Positions 1-9,111 of a stretch of DNA of 64,000 bases are shown in pieces. Position numbers and translations under genes: made by a program. Origin of the DNA: Marinactinospora thermotolerans DSM 45154 (GTDB lineage: Bacteria > Actinomycetota > Actinomycetes > Streptosporangiales > Streptosporangiaceae); NCBI RefSeq assembly GCF_900167435.1, contig NZ_FUWS01000004.1, positions 392,961 to 456,960 of the forward strand, given 5' to 3'. Positions within the stretch are counted from its first letter, which is position 1. Each line of letters begins with the position of its first letter. The notes under the pieces are model-generated. The model did no database searches, had not been told where the DNA came from, and was given only the letters and a program-made list of their open reading frames with translations.

Positions 1-2
1 GC

Positions 3-1979
3 GGGCTGTGCCGCAAGGGGTGGAGCGCCGGCGAGCTGTTGAGCGCCCCCGACCGCCTCACCTCGCCGTTGCTGCGGCCGCGCAAGGACGCGGAGCTGCG
101 GCCGGTGGACTGGGGGACCGCGCTGGACCACGTGGCCTCCCGCCTGCGCGGGCTGCGCGGGAGCCACGGCGCCGACGCGGTGGCGGTGTTCGGCGGGGGC
201 GGCCTGACCAACGAGAAGAGCTACCTGCTCGGAAAGTTCGCCCGGACCGCGCTGGGCACCTCGCAGATCGACTACAACGGCCGGTTCTGCATGTCCTCCG
301 CCGCCGCCGCGGGGATGCGCGCCTTCGGCCTGGACCGGGGACTGCCGTTCCCGGTCACCGACCTCGCCGGGGCCGAGACGATCCTGCTGGCCGGCGCGAA
401 CGTCGCCGAGACGATGCCGCCCCTGATGGGCCACCTCAGCGGCGCCCGGCTCGTCGTCGTCGATCCGCGGCGCAGCGCCACCGCCGAACACGCGCTCGCC
501 AACGGCGGCCTCCACCTGGCGCCACGGCCGGGCACCGATCTCGCGCTGGCGCTGGGCCTGTTGCACGCCGCCCGCGAGCAGGGGCTGCTCGACGACGACT
601 ACATCGCCGAACGCACCACCGGCTTCGCCGAGACGTGGGCGCACGCGGCGGCCTGGTGGCCCGAACAGGCCGAGCGCGCCACCGGTGTGCCCGCGGCCGA
701 CATCCGCGCCGCGGCCCGGCTGCTGGGCGCCGCCTCCGGCGCCTACATCCTGTCCGGGCGCGGCACCGAGCAGCACGCCAAGGGCACCGACACCGTCTCG
801 GCCTGGATCAACCTGGCGCTCGCGCTGGGCCTGCCCGGCCGGCGCGGATCCGGGTACGGCTGTCTCACCGGACAGGGCAACGGCCAGGGCGGGCGCGAAC
901 ACGGGCAGAAGGCCGACCAGCTTCCCGGCTACCGCCGGATCGACGATCCGGCGGCGCGCGAGCACGTCGCGGGCGTGTGGGGCGTGGAGGCCGCGGACCT
1001 GCCCGGCCCGGGACGCAGCGCCTTCGAGCTGCTGGACGCGCTGGGCGGCGCCGACGGACCGCGCGCGTTGCTGCTGTTCGGATCCAACCCGGTGGTATCG
1101 GCCCCCGATGCCGGCCGTGTCCGAAACCGGCTCTCCGGCCTGGAACTGCTGGTCGTAGCCGACTTCGTATTGTCCGAAACCGCGGCGATGGCCGATGTGG
1201 TCTTTCCGGTCACCCAGTGGGCCGAGGAGAGCGGCACGATGACGAACCTGGAGGGGCGGGTCCTGCGCCGACGCCGGGCCGTTCCCCCTCCCCCGGGGGT
1301 GCGCAGCGACCTCGAGGTACTGCACGGCCTGGCGGTGCGCCTGGGCCGCCCGGCCGAGGCGTTTCCCACGGACCCCGACGCGGTGCTCGCCGAACTACGC
1401 GCCGCATCCGCGGGCGGCGCGGCCGACTACTCCGGCGTCACGCCCGAGCGGCTGGAGGCGGGAGAGGCCCTGCACTGGCCCTGCCCCGAGGACGGTTCCA
1501 CCGCGCCACGGCTGTTCCTGGACTCCTTCGCCCACCCCGACGGCCGGGCCCGCTTCGTCGCGGTCGCCCACCGCGATCCGGCCGAGACCACCGACACCGA
1601 CTACCCCCTCGTCGCCACGACCGGACGGCTGCTCGCCCACTACCAGTCGGGGGCCCAGACGCGCCGCGTCGGCGAACTGGCCGCGGCCGAACCCGAGTCC
1701 TACGTCGAGGTGCACCCCGACACCGCCGCGCGCAGCGGCCTGGCCGAGGGGGACTGGGCGCGTGTCAGGTCCCGGCGCGGTAGCGCGGTCGCCCGCGTGC
1801 GCTGCCGTCCCGACGCCCGTCTCGACACCGTCTTCCTGCCCTTTCACTTCGCCGGTGACCAGCGCGCCAACCTGGTGACCAACCCGGCGTTGGACCCGAC
1901 GAGCAGGATGCCGGAGTTCAAGGTGTGCGCGGTCCGGCTGGAGCCGGAGGCGCCGTTCCAGGAGGAGGTCAGCCGATGA
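3..1979 (+). CDS. nasC: Assimilatory nitrate reductase catalytic subunit (5' partial)
   Basis: The reading frame is open from base 3, so the true start lies outside the window; 658 residues are visible. It is a molybdopterin oxidoreductase of the NasA/NasC type that reduces nitrate to nitrite in the cytoplasm. The first visible residues, GLCRKGW, are the last cysteine ligand of the N-terminal [4Fe-4S] cluster and the conserved lysine after it. Mid-protein it has FCMSSAAAA and the GCLTGQGNGQGGREHGQK segment of the Mo-bisMGD site, and the C-terminal MGD-binding domain begins near YPLVATTGRLLAHY. Its stop overlaps the ATG of the next gene (ATGA), so the two are translationally coupled. The family name is secure; nasA and nasC are used interchangeably in different genera. 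Confidence 0.93.
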   Translation, partial: GLCRKGWSAGELLSAPDRLTSPLLRPRKDAELRPVDWGTALDHVASRLRGLRGSHGADAVAVFGGGGLTNEKSYLLGKFARTALGTSQIDYNGRFCMSSAAAAGMRAFGLDRGLPFPVTDLAGAETILLAGANVAETMPPLMGHLSGARLVVVDPRRSATAEHALANGGLHLAPRPGTDLALALGLLHAAREQGLLDDDYIAERTTGFAETWAHAAAWWPEQAERATGVPAADIRAAARLLGAASGAYILSGRGTEQHAKGTDTVSAWINLALALGLPGRRGSGYGCLTGQGNGQGGREHGQKADQLPGYRRIDDPAAREHVAGVWGVEAADLPGPGRSAFELLDALGGADGPRALLLFGSNPVVSAPDAGRVRNRLSGLELLVVADFVLSETAAMADVVFPVTQWAEESGTMTNLEGRVLRRRRAVPPPPGVRSDLEVLHGLAVRLGRPAEAFPTDPDAVLAELRAASAGGAADYSGVTPERLEAGEALHWPCPEDGSTAPRLFLDSFAHPDGRARFVAVAHRDPAETTDTDYPLVATTGRLLAHYQSGAQTRRVGELAAAEPESYVEVHPDTAARSGLAEGDWARVRSRRGSAVARVRCRPDARLDTVFLPFHFAGDQRANLVTNPALDPTSRMPEFKVCAVRLEPEAPFQEEVSR

Positions 1980-3409
1980 ACCGGCAACCGCGCCACATCG
2001 TCGTCGTCGGACACGGGATGGTAGGGGCCCGATTCGTGGAGGAGGTGGCGCGCCGCGATCCCGACGGCGAACGAGTCCGGCTGACCGTCGTGGGGGCCGA
2101 GCCCGGGGTCCCCTACAACCGGATCCTGCTCCCCGACCTGCTCAACGGCAGGCTGGAGGAGGCGGACCTGGCCCTCGCCTCGGTCGCCTCCACGGCGGTG
2201 GAGGCGCGGTCCGGCGTGTCGGCCACCGCGCTCGACACCGCCGGCCGCAGCGTCCGTCTCGACGACGGTTCCACGCTGGGCTACGACGAGCTGGTGCTGG
2301 CCACCGGCGCCCAGGCCGCCTTCCCACCGGTGTCGGGTCTGACCCGGGACGACGGGACACCGGCCGCGGGGGTGACCGCGCTGCGCGACCTGGCCGACTG
2401 CCGCCGGTTGATGGAGCTGACCGGTCCCGGGTCGCCCGTCGTCGTCCTGGGCGGAGGCGTGCTCGGGCTGGAGGCCGCCCGCGCCCTGACCGAGCGGGGG
2501 GTTCGGGTCTCGCTGGTGGAGTCCTCCCCGTGGTTGATGCGCCGCCAACTGGATCGGGCGGCGGCGCGGATCCTCGGCGCGCGGTTCACCGCGTTGGGGG
2601 TGAGCGTGCACTCCTGGCGCGTCGCCGCGCGGTGGATCCCGGGAACCGGGCTGGAGCTGGACGACGGGCGGGTGCTGCCCGGCGACGCGCTGGTCGTCAC
2701 CGCCGGGGTGCGGCCGCGCACGGGCCTGGCCGAAGCCGCGGGGATCGCCGTGGACCACGGCGTCGTCGTCGACGACCTGCTGACCACCAGCGATCCGCGC
2801 GTCCACGCCATCGGGGACTGCGCCCGCCACCCCTCGGGCGGCGGGGGACTGGTCCAGCCCGGCTGGGAGCAGGCCGCGGTCCTGGCCGACCTGCTCACCG
2901 GGACCGCGCCCGAGGCCCGCTACCGGGGGACGCGCCCGGTCACCCGGCTCAAGGCCGAGGGGATCGAGCTGGCCTGCCTGGGGGAGGCCACCGCGGAGGA
3001 GAACGACACCACCCACACCGTCACGATCTGCGACGCCCACGCGGGCCGCTACGCCAAGCTCGTCGTGCGCGACGAGCGGGTGGCCGGCGCGATCCTGCTC
3101 GGCTTCCCCGACGCCGCGGCGGCGATCATCCAGCTCTACGACCAGGGCGCCCCGGTGCCCGCCGACCGGATTTCACTGCTGCTGGGCCGCACCGCGCCCG
3201 AACCGGGCCCCGACGGCGCCGGCCCGGCCCTGGTGTGCCGGTGCAACGGGGTCGACCGTGACCGGTTGGAAGGGGCCTGGCTCGACGGCGCGCGCACCCG
3301 CGAGGCCGTCGCCGAGCGGACCCGCGCCACCACCGGCTGCGGGGGCTGTACCCGTGACGTCGACGCGCTGTTGGCGGCCTGGAACCAGGGCAGTCCCGCG
3401 GCGGTGTAG
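1976..3409 (+). CDS. FAD/NAD(P)-dependent oxidoreductase with C-terminal BFD [2Fe-2S] domain (nitrate reductase electron-transfer subunit)
   Basis: 477 aa. The ATG at 1976 overlaps the stop of the nitrate reductase gene and follows AGGAGGT, so I prefer it to an in-frame ATG 51 bases upstream. The N-terminus has the FAD dinucleotide fold (VVVGHGMVGARFVEE), a second Rossmann motif VVVLGGGVLGLEAARAL binds NAD(P)H, and AIGDCA is the conserved FAD motif near residue 280. The C-terminal 60 residues carry CRC and CGGC, the cysteine pattern of a BFD-like [2Fe-2S] domain. It resembles the N-terminal half of NirB and NasB-type proteins. Coupling to nasC suggests it passes electrons from NAD(P)H to nitrate reductase; this is inference from context. 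It has no siroheme domain, so it is not itself a nitrite reductase. Confidence 0.88.
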   Translation: MNRQPRHIVVVGHGMVGARFVEEVARRDPDGERVRLTVVGAEPGVPYNRILLPDLLNGRLEEADLALASVASTAVEARSGVSATALDTAGRSVRLDDGSTLGYDELVLATGAQAAFPPVSGLTRDDGTPAAGVTALRDLADCRRLMELTGPGSPVVVLGGGVLGLEAARALTERGVRVSLVESSPWLMRRQLDRAAARILGARFTALGVSVHSWRVAARWIPGTGLELDDGRVLPGDALVVTAGVRPRTGLAEAAGIAVDHGVVVDDLLTTSDPRVHAIGDCARHPSGGGGLVQPGWEQAAVLADLLTGTAPEARYRGTRPVTRLKAEGIELACLGEATAEENDTTHTVTICDAHAGRYAKLVVRDERVAGAILLGFPDAAAAIIQLYDQGAPVPADRISLLLGRTAPEPGPDGAGPALVCRCNGVDRDRLEGAWLDGARTREAVAERTRATTGCGGCTRDVDALLAAWNQGSPAAV

Positions 3410-3425
3410 CGGGGGCCGGGCGCGC

Positions 3426-4670
3426 TCACCCCGCCCTGTCCGTGACCGGGTGGGGGACCACGATCAGCTCGTCGGGGCCGTTGACCATGAAGGAGGCGAC
3501 CCGGGCCGGCGGTCGGCCGGGGTCGGCGAGCGCGACGGCGGGCAGGCGGCCGAAGAGCGTCCGAAGGGCGATGTCGGTCTCCAACCGGGCGAGGTGGGCG
3601 CCCAGGCAGAAGTGCGTCCCGTGGCCGAAGGCCAGGTGCCGCTTGTCGGCGCGGGTGGGGTCGAACTCGTCGGGGGCGGTGGGGTGCACGGCCGGGTCGC
3701 GTCCCGCCGCGGCGAAGGCGAGGAGGATCGGGTCGCCCCCGCGGATGAGGACGCCCTCGCCCAGGTCGATGTCCTCCACCGCGTAGCGCAGCGGCAGGTG
3801 CATCACCGGTCCCTCGTGGCGCAGGGTCTCCTCGATGACGTCGTTCCAGCCGATGACGCCCCCGCGCACCAGGTCCACGTGGCGGGGGTGGGCCAGCAGG
3901 GCGTGGACGGCGCTGGTGATGAGGTTGACCGCGGTCTCGAACCCGGCGCCGAGCATGAGGAAGAGGGTGTCGATCACCTCCTGCTCCGGCAGGGGACCGG
4001 CGTCCCCGTGCGGCGCGAGGAGGTCGCCGACGAGGTCGGGGCCCGGGTGGCGACGCTTGTGGCGCAGCAGCTCGATGAGTCCGGCCTGGAGCTCGGCGTG
4101 GTTGGCCCGGGCGCGCTCGGGGGAGGCGGCGGTGTCGAGGATGGCGTCGACGCCGCCGGCGATGCGTTCGCGCATCGCCTCGGGAACGCCGAACAGGTCG
4201 CAGATGACGGTGACGGTGAGCGGGCGGGACAGCGCCTGGCGCAGATCGGTCCGCTCGCCCGGCGCGAGCCGGGCCATCCCGTCGACCAGGGCCTCGGACG
4301 TGGCCTGGACGCGTGGGCGCATCGCCTCGACCCTTCGCGGCGAGAAGGAGACGGAGACGCGGCGACGCCGCTCGTGGTGCTGTGAGCCGTAGGCGTTGAC
4401 GAAGCTGCGTTGCAGGGCGACCGTCCTCAGCGCCCAGCCCTCGGGCACATGAGCCCGCCCGGGCCAGTGCCGGTAGGGGTCGCGGGAGACCCGGGGGTCG
4501 GCGGTGAGCGCCCTGATGACGTCGTACCGGGTGACCGACCAGGCGATGACCCCTCCGGGCAGCTCCACCCGTACGGCCGGGCCCCGCGCGCGGAGCCCGG
4601 CGGCCTCCTCGTGCGGCGCGGTGGCGGTGGGGTCGAGTACGGGACAGCGGGAGAGGGGGACGGCGTCCAT
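3426..4670 (-). CDS. Cytochrome P450
   Basis: 414 aa, normal bacterial class I P450 length. The I-helix oxygen-activation motif AGFET, the K-helix ExxR (ETLR) and the heme loop FGHGTHFCLGAHLARLE with the axial cysteine are all present in order. The ATG at 4670 is chosen because GGAGG lies six bases upstream; an in-frame ATG 129 bases further upstream starts a low-quality extension. It ends 17 bp from the stop of the convergent oxidoreductase gene. No ferredoxin or ferredoxin reductase is adjacent, so its redox partner must be elsewhere. The substrate cannot be predicted. The upstream TetR gene could regulate it but is separated by 265 bp and by a hairpin. Confidence 0.93.
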   Translation of the reverse strand: MDAVPLSRCPVLDPTATAPHEEAAGLRARGPAVRVELPGGVIAWSVTRYDVIRALTADPRVSRDPYRHWPGRAHVPEGWALRTVALQRSFVNAYGSQHHERRRRVSVSFSPRRVEAMRPRVQATSEALVDGMARLAPGERTDLRQALSRPLTVTVICDLFGVPEAMRERIAGGVDAILDTAASPERARANHAELQAGLIELLRHKRRHPGPDLVGDLLAPHGDAGPLPEQEVIDTLFLMLGAGFETAVNLITSAVHALLAHPRHVDLVRGGVIGWNDVIEETLRHEGPVMHLPLRYAVEDIDLGEGVLIRGGDPILLAFAAAGRDPAVHPTAPDEFDPTRADKRHLAFGHGTHFCLGAHLARLETDIALRTLFGRLPAVALADPGRPPARVASFMVNGPDELIVVPHPVTDRAG

Positions 4671-4916
4671 CGGAGCCTCCGGAGGGGGTGTTCTCGTGTG
4701 CCGTGGAACGCGCGCGTGGCCGGCCGCGCCTCGCCGGGAGGGACGGCCGTGCCGACGGCACGCTTCCCCGTTTCTACGTCGGGCACAGGTCCGGGGCAAT
4801 GGCGCGCGGTCGGGAAGCGGGGACGGGCGGGAGGCCGCTGGTGGACCGGTTGGGACGGATCCCGAACCCCGGTTGTGGGCGAAGCGGAGAAACGAGGAGG
4901 AACAGGAAGCCGCGCC

Positions 4917-4940
4917 CCTGACGGTTACATTCCCGTCAGG
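4917..4940 (-). terminator. Hairpin overlapping the TetR stop codon
   Basis: CCTGACGG and CCGTCAGG form an 8-bp perfect stem around an 8-nt loop. It covers the stop codon of the minus-strand TetR gene and lies before the P450 gene. It could reduce read-through from the regulator into the P450 gene. There is no T-run, as is usual in high-G+C actinomycetes. Confidence 0.45.
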
Positions 4941-5655
4941 ACCGGCGTTCGTCGCCCTGGCCCGGCCGCTCCCGCGCCCCGTCGAGAACGGCGTAGTCGC
5001 CCAGGGCGGGACGCAGCAGACCGAATATCCGCTCTGCCGCGTTGGTGAGCTCGGCGGCGATCCGGTCGGCTCCGCGGCCTTGCAGGGTGAGCCGGACGGT
5101 CTCCTCGAACAGCACCCGATGGGCCGCCGCCAGCAAGGCCGCCGCGGCGCGCGGGGTGACGTCGCCGGCGGTGCCCGTCGTGGCGGCCAGGGCCTCGGCC
5201 AGGGCGTTCTCCCGGATGTCGTGGAAGTCGCGCAGCCGCGCCATGAGGGTGGGGCTGTCGACGACCATGCGGGTGAACTCGGGGCCGGCGAAACCGATGA
5301 CCGGGTCGCGGCGGGCGACGGCGGCGAGGAAGGACCGGTGCAGCGCGTCCAGCGCGGACTCGCCGGGAGCGCGTTCGGCGACGGCGCGGGCGAGCCCCGA
5401 GGTGAACTGCTCGCCCAGGTCGAGGGCCAGATCCTCCTTGCGCGGGAAGTAGTTGGTGACCGTCATCTTGGCGACCTGGGCCGCGGCGGCGATCTCGGCG
5501 ATCGTCACGTTCTCGAAGCCCCGTTCGACGAACATGCGGGTGGCGGTATCGGAGATGGCCTGCCGGGTCTGCCTCTTCTTCTGTTCGCGCAGGCCGGCCG
5601 TTGCGCCGGGCCGGGAACCGCCGCGCCCCCCATCGCGTTTTCCTGGGTCGGACAT
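4936..5655 (-). CDS. TetR/AcrR family transcriptional regulator
   Basis: 239 aa. Residues about 24-80 are a typical TetR DNA-binding domain (RQAISDTATRMFVERGFE, then VTIAEIAAAAQVAKMTVTNYFPRKEDL with the helix-turn-helix). The rest is the all-helical ligand domain, which has no recognisable ligand signature. The start codon is inside a perfect inverted repeat (ACATA-n4-TATGT), so the protein probably represses itself and the divergent DUF5701 gene. It could also act on the P450 gene downstream of it. Family assignment is secure; the ligand is unknown. Confidence 0.92.
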   Translation of the reverse strand: MSDPGKRDGGRGGSRPGATAGLREQKKRQTRQAISDTATRMFVERGFENVTIAEIAAAAQVAKMTVTNYFPRKEDLALDLGEQFTSGLARAVAERAPGESALDALHRSFLAAVARRDPVIGFAGPEFTRMVVDSPTLMARLRDFHDIRENALAEALAATTGTAGDVTPRAAAALLAAAHRVLFEETVRLTLQGRGADRIAAELTNAAERIFGLLRPALGDYAVLDGARERPGQGDERRS

Positions 5656-5694
5656 AAAAATATGTTGACACGAAATATGTACCGAGGCTAGGTT
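5652..5694. promoter_or_regulatory. Divergent TetR operator and promoter of the DUF5701 gene
   Basis: An A+T-rich island in a G+C-rich genome. ACATA-AAAA-TATGT (5652-5665) is a perfect inverted repeat overlapping the TetR start codon, and a second TATGT half-site follows at 5676-5680. TTGACA (5665-5670), an 18-bp spacer and TAGGTT (5689-5694) form a good plus-strand promoter for the gene at 5754. The -35 box abuts the repeat, so bound repressor would block it. The motifs are seen directly; binding by the adjacent TetR is inferred. Confidence 0.65.
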
Positions 5695-5753
5695 TCGCCG
5701 GCCGAGAGCGAGGCGGACGCCTTCGCGACCGGAGACGAGAGGGAGGACCGACC

Positions 5754-6419
5754 ATGCAAGAACGACCCCCGTCGGAGTTCGACGCCGGCGCCGAATTCGA
5801 CCGTCAGGTGGACACGCTCATCGCCAAGGGATACCCCGAGGCCGCGGGGCTCGACACGGAGGCGTTCACCGCCCTGCTCGCCCCCCTGCGCGCCACCGCC
5901 GTCGCCCACGGCGCGTCCCTGCGCCCGCCCGCCCCGGGACGCGCGCCGTTCGTCGTGGTCCTCACCCGCGCCCTCGCGCCCATCGAGTGGGCGATGTCGC
6001 GCACCACGCTGGCCCGCGGCTCCAAGGCCGGCTTCGTCGACCGCCTCTACGAACCCGGTGCCATCGAACGGTTCGTCCCCACCGACGCGACGCGGCCACC
6101 GGACGAGCGCGCCTACCTGCTGTTCGACGTGGAGCGCGGCGAGGAGTTCTGCGGCGCCGTTCCCGAGGACGCCATGGCCACCATCGCCCAGCGGGGCCGC
6201 AGCACGCTGACCATCGAAGAGGGCATCGCCCTGGTCACCCACCATCCCGACGCCCTGGAGAAGAACCGCTGCTTCTCCCTGGCCGGATCCCGGTGCGGCG
6301 ACCGTCGGGTACCCGCGATCTGGATCAGTCAACGGGCGCCCAAGCTGGGCTGGTGCTGGGCGGGCAACCCGCACACCTGGCTCGGCATGGCATCGGCCGC
6401 GCGGCGCGCCGCGGCCTGA
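5754..6419 (+). CDS. DUF5701 family protein
   Basis: 221 aa, start preceded by GGGAGGA. The C-terminal half has the conserved signature of this actinobacterial family of unknown function: KNRCFSLAGSRCGDRRVPA followed by WISQRAPKLGWCWAGNPHTW. Three cysteines and a tryptophan/histidine cluster make a metal or cofactor site conceivable, but none is established. No signal peptide or membrane segment. It is divergent from a TetR gene across a shared operator, so its expression is probably responsive to the unknown TetR ligand. Confidence 0.85.
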   Translation: MQERPPSEFDAGAEFDRQVDTLIAKGYPEAAGLDTEAFTALLAPLRATAVAHGASLRPPAPGRAPFVVVLTRALAPIEWAMSRTTLARGSKAGFVDRLYEPGAIERFVPTDATRPPDERAYLLFDVERGEEFCGAVPEDAMATIAQRGRSTLTIEEGIALVTHHPDALEKNRCFSLAGSRCGDRRVPAIWISQRAPKLGWCWAGNPHTWLGMASAARRAAA

Positions 6420-6428
6420 GGCGCTCTT

Positions 6429-6458
6429 CCGCGCCCCGGCCGGGGAGCCGGGGCGCGG
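6429..6458 (+). terminator. Intrinsic-type terminator after the DUF5701 gene
   Basis: CCGCGCCCCGG and CCGGGGCGCGG form an 11-bp perfect stem with an 8-nt loop, ten bases after the stop codon. Confidence 0.7.
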
Positions 6459-6882
6459 CGGAACCCCCTCAGCGGGCGGATGTCCTTCCGCCGGGGGCGG
6501 GGCGACCGGCATGATGACGGCCCTGGGGCCGCCCTTCGCGCCGAAGGTCCCGTCAGCGGCGACACCAGGGCACCCGAAGCAGGAACCTCCCGCCCAGCAG
6601 CGCGGAGGCGGCGTCTCAGGCGTGTCGGGCCACGGGCCGGGAGCGTGCAGGTGGCCGTCACGATGAAGCCGATACCGAACAGGGAGGTCCAGACGGTGGC
6701 CTTCGCCGCCGCCCGCCGGATCGCGGCGCCGGCCCGCGTCACGGCCCCCGCGCCATGGCGCTCACACCGGCGACGGGCGGGATGTTGAGGCCCGTCCGAG
6801 GGGGCAGCGCCCCCACCGGTGCGCAGCCGGCATCGATCGGGACGGCCGCCCCGCCCCACGGCCGGCCCCGGAAAGAGCGGGC
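6459..6882. other. Gene-poor stretch, possible gene remnant on the minus strand
   Basis: No convincing complete gene. On the minus strand a GTG near 6740 opens a frame reading AIRRAAAKATVWTSLFGIGF, which looks like one membrane-spanning segment, but it soon loses protein-like character. This may be the eroded 5' end of a small membrane-protein gene; it is not annotated as a CDS. Confidence 0.3.
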
Positions 6883-7782
6883 TCAGCCGCCCACGCCCCT
6901 GCCCGCCTCGACGGAGGAGACGAGGTCGATCGTGTGGCGGGCGACGACCTCGGGACGGGCGCGCGGCATCCAATGGCCTCCGGGGACGCGCACGACACGG
7001 GAGTTCGGCGCCCACCGCCGCACGGCGCCCTGCATCGCGGCGGTGACGAAGACGTCGTGCGCCGGGGCGAGCACCTGGACCAGGACGGGGGTACGCCGTT
7101 CCTGCGGGGCGCGCAGGCGCTCGCGCACGTTCGCGCGGTACAACCCCAGCCCATTGAGCAGGTCGCGCAGCGCCCGCCCGTGCGAGGGGGCCTCGTGCTC
7201 GCCGACCCGCTCCAGCAGGGACAGGACCGGGCCGCCGATCCCGGTCAGCCAGGCGAGTTCGGGCAACGGCCTCAGGTGGAAAAAGACGATGTAGCCGGAC
7301 AGGAGCCGCTGCACGGCCAGCTCCCATCGGGCGTGGAGCCCCCCGCGCGCTTGCGCGCGCATCCAGTGGGCGACATGGTCCAGGCAGGGCCCCGACACCG
7401 AGGTGAACGAGGCGAACCGGTGGTGGGCGTGCTCCTCGGTCACGGCGTGCCAGGACTGGATCGATCCCCAATCGTGCGCCAGGACGTGGACGGGCCGGTC
7501 GGGGCTCACCGTGTCGGCGACTCGGAGCAGGTCCTCGGCGAGGCGGTCCAGGTGGTATCCGTTGCGCTCGCGTGGGGCCGGGGAGCGGCCCGCTCCCCGG
7601 ACGTCGTAGGCGACGACGTGGTAGCGGTCGCGCAGGAGCCCGGCCACGCCGTCCCACAGCGTGGAGTCGTCGGGGTATCCGTGGACGCAGACGACCGTGG
7701 GAGCCTGCGGGTCCCCCTGACAGCGGACGTGGAGCGGCAGGCCGTCACCGGCGACGACACGACACGTGCGCGCCTCGCTCAT
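6883..7782 (-). CDS. Alpha/beta hydrolase, epoxide-hydrolase-like
   Basis: 299 aa. HGYPD after the first beta strand is the oxyanion-hole motif of the epoxide hydrolase/haloalkane dehalogenase branch. The nucleophile elbow is LAHDWGS, with aspartate in place of serine, which fits a hydrolase working through an alkyl-enzyme ester. A later aspartate (APAHDVF) and GGHWMP near residue 270 are candidates for the acid and the catalytic histidine. The middle cap domain is helical and hydrophobic. The substrate is unknown. RBS-like AGAGGA precedes the ATG. Confidence 0.85.
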   Translation of the reverse strand: MSEARTCRVVAGDGLPLHVRCQGDPQAPTVVCVHGYPDDSTLWDGVAGLLRDRYHVVAYDVRGAGRSPAPRERNGYHLDRLAEDLLRVADTVSPDRPVHVLAHDWGSIQSWHAVTEEHAHHRFASFTSVSGPCLDHVAHWMRAQARGGLHARWELAVQRLLSGYIVFFHLRPLPELAWLTGIGGPVLSLLERVGEHEAPSHGRALRDLLNGLGLYRANVRERLRAPQERRTPVLVQVLAPAHDVFVTAAMQGAVRRWAPNSRVVRVPGGHWMPRARPEVVARHTIDLVSSVEAGRGVGG

Positions 7783-7835
7783 CCTCTCCTCTTCCCTTCC
7801 TGTTCCCGGGGTGAGACCACGGGCCGGACACGGCT

Positions 7836-8003
7836 TTAGGAGGCGTCGCCTCCCCCGCTCCCGTCGGAGCCGCCGTGGTCGGCACCGAAGACGGGAACGC
7901 CGTCGCCGGCGTTCCGGCTCCGGCCGCGCAGGCCCCCGATGAGAACCACGAGGAAGCCCACGAGGAGCACCACGATGACGGCCGTGACCGCGATGTCGAA
8001 CAT
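7836..8003 (-). CDS. Small single-pass membrane protein
   Basis: 55 aa. An N-terminal hydrophobic helix (about residues 4-24, IAVTAVIVVLLVGFLVVLIGG) is followed by a basic stop-transfer patch RGRSR and a Gly/Ser/Asp-rich tail. The ATG at 8003 has AAAGGGG upstream, so I prefer it to a 54-residue longer in-frame extension that is Arg/Ala/Pro-rich and looks non-coding. It lies 53 bp downstream of the hydrolase start on the same strand, but upstream in transcription, so they may be co-transcribed. Function unknown. Confidence 0.6.
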   Translation of the reverse strand: MFDIAVTAVIVVLLVGFLVVLIGGLRGRSRNAGDGVPVFGADHGGSDGSGGGDAS

Positions 8004-8340
8004 GACGCCCCTTTCAGGCGGAGATGACGCCTCACACCCTGCCATAGCAGAGGGGACGGGAGGTGACCACGATGTGGCGGGATCCGGCCATCCTCGTCTT
8101 CCGGCCGCGCCCCACCGGATCGCGGCAACGGCGGAGTCCGCCCCCGCGTGCCGCGGCCCCATGAGCGCGCCGTGACGGCGACGTCCTCCTCGGGCGGTGT
8201 CCCGTCGCCCGCCTGCCGGGGAAGGGGAGAGGCGGGCCCGGGTGAAGCGCCTGACCCTGCGGCCCCCTCGCCCGGGTTTCTTCGCGCCCCGCCCTCGCCG
8301 CGGCGTCTCGGCGCGCTTGGCCGGGGCGCCGGCCGAGCGC
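8004..8340. other. Intergenic stretch, nothing assigned
   Basis: No frame with a plausible start and protein-like content was found. A GC-rich imperfect hairpin lies around 8305-8340, next to the stronger terminator at 8341. The promoter of the minus-strand small membrane protein should be here but no clear -10 box stands out. Confidence 0.4.
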
Positions 8341-8385
8341 GCCGGGAGGCGGCGGGACGCCCCTGGCGCCCCGCCGCCTCCCGGC
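8341..8385 (-). terminator. Strong terminator after the AhpD-like gene
   Basis: GCCGGGAGGCGGCGGG pairs perfectly with CCCGCCGCCTCCCGGC (16 bp, 13-nt loop), 43 bases past the stop of the minus-strand gene at 8428. Confidence 0.75.
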
Positions 8386-8427
8386 CGGTCACGGGGCGGT
8401 GTCCGCTGTGCCGCCCGGCCGTGTCCG

Positions 8428-8901
8428 CTACCCGAACTGCCCGATCTGGTAGTCGCCGGCGGGCTGCCGGACGATGACGTTCAGGCGGTTGAAGGCGTTG
8501 ATGAGGGCGATGAGCGCCACCAGGGCGGCGAGCTGGTCCTCGTCGTAGTGCGCGGCGGCATCAGCCCACGCCTCGTCCGTGACGCCACCGGCGGCGTCGG
8601 CGATGCGGGTGCCCTGCTCCACCAGCTCCAGGGCGGCGCGTTCGGCGTCGGTGAAGACCTCGGCCTCCCGCCAGGCCGCGACCAGGTTGAGACGTAGCGA
8701 GGTCTCCCCGGCGTGCGCGGCCTCCTTGGTGTGCATGTCGGTGCAGAATCCGCAGCCGTTGATCTGGCTGGCGCGGATCTTCACCAGTTCCTGCGTCGAG
8801 GCCGGCAGGGTCGACTCCGAGAGCACCCTGTTCGCCGAGGAGAGGTACTTCGTGATCTTGGCCGAGTTCGGGTTGTCGAAGAGGTTCAAGCGAGCTTTCA
8901 T
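8428..8901 (-). CDS. Carboxymuconolactone decarboxylase/AhpD-like family protein
   Basis: 157 aa. The AhpD-type signature INGCGFCTDMHTKEA has the CxxC redox pair and the downstream histidine, which in relatives support alkylhydroperoxidase or thiol-disulfide chemistry. The ATG at 8901 is chosen because GAGGAG lies about eight bases upstream; an earlier in-frame ATG 33 bases upstream lacks one. Short all-alpha fold of the usual length. Transcribed alone and ended by a strong hairpin. An antioxidant role is likely from the family but its specific substrate is unknown. Confidence 0.9.
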   Translation of the reverse strand: MKARLNLFDNPNSAKITKYLSSANRVLSESTLPASTQELVKIRASQINGCGFCTDMHTKEAAHAGETSLRLNLVAAWREAEVFTDAERAALELVEQGTRIADAAGGVTDEAWADAAAHYDEDQLAALVALIALINAFNRLNVIVRQPAGDYQIGQFG

Positions 8902-9111
8902 GGTGGGCTCCTCTGCCCTTGCCGGTGATGACATACCGATGACGACGTAGCCCGGTGAGATGTGACAGGGGTGAAAGTGACGCGCGTCTCACCGCCCTTC
9001 TCCCCGAATCCGCCCGGACGGATTCGGGGGAATCGATGACCGAGGAGGACTCGGCGGCGCCGGGCGGGAGTGCGTACAGTGGGGGAGCAACGCAGCGTGA
9101 GGAGGCCGCAC

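Noticed and set aside
4671..4935. P450-TetR-redox gene cluster for a natural product.
   Set aside because: No polyketide, peptide synthetase or terpene gene is near, and the P450 stands alone between unrelated genes.
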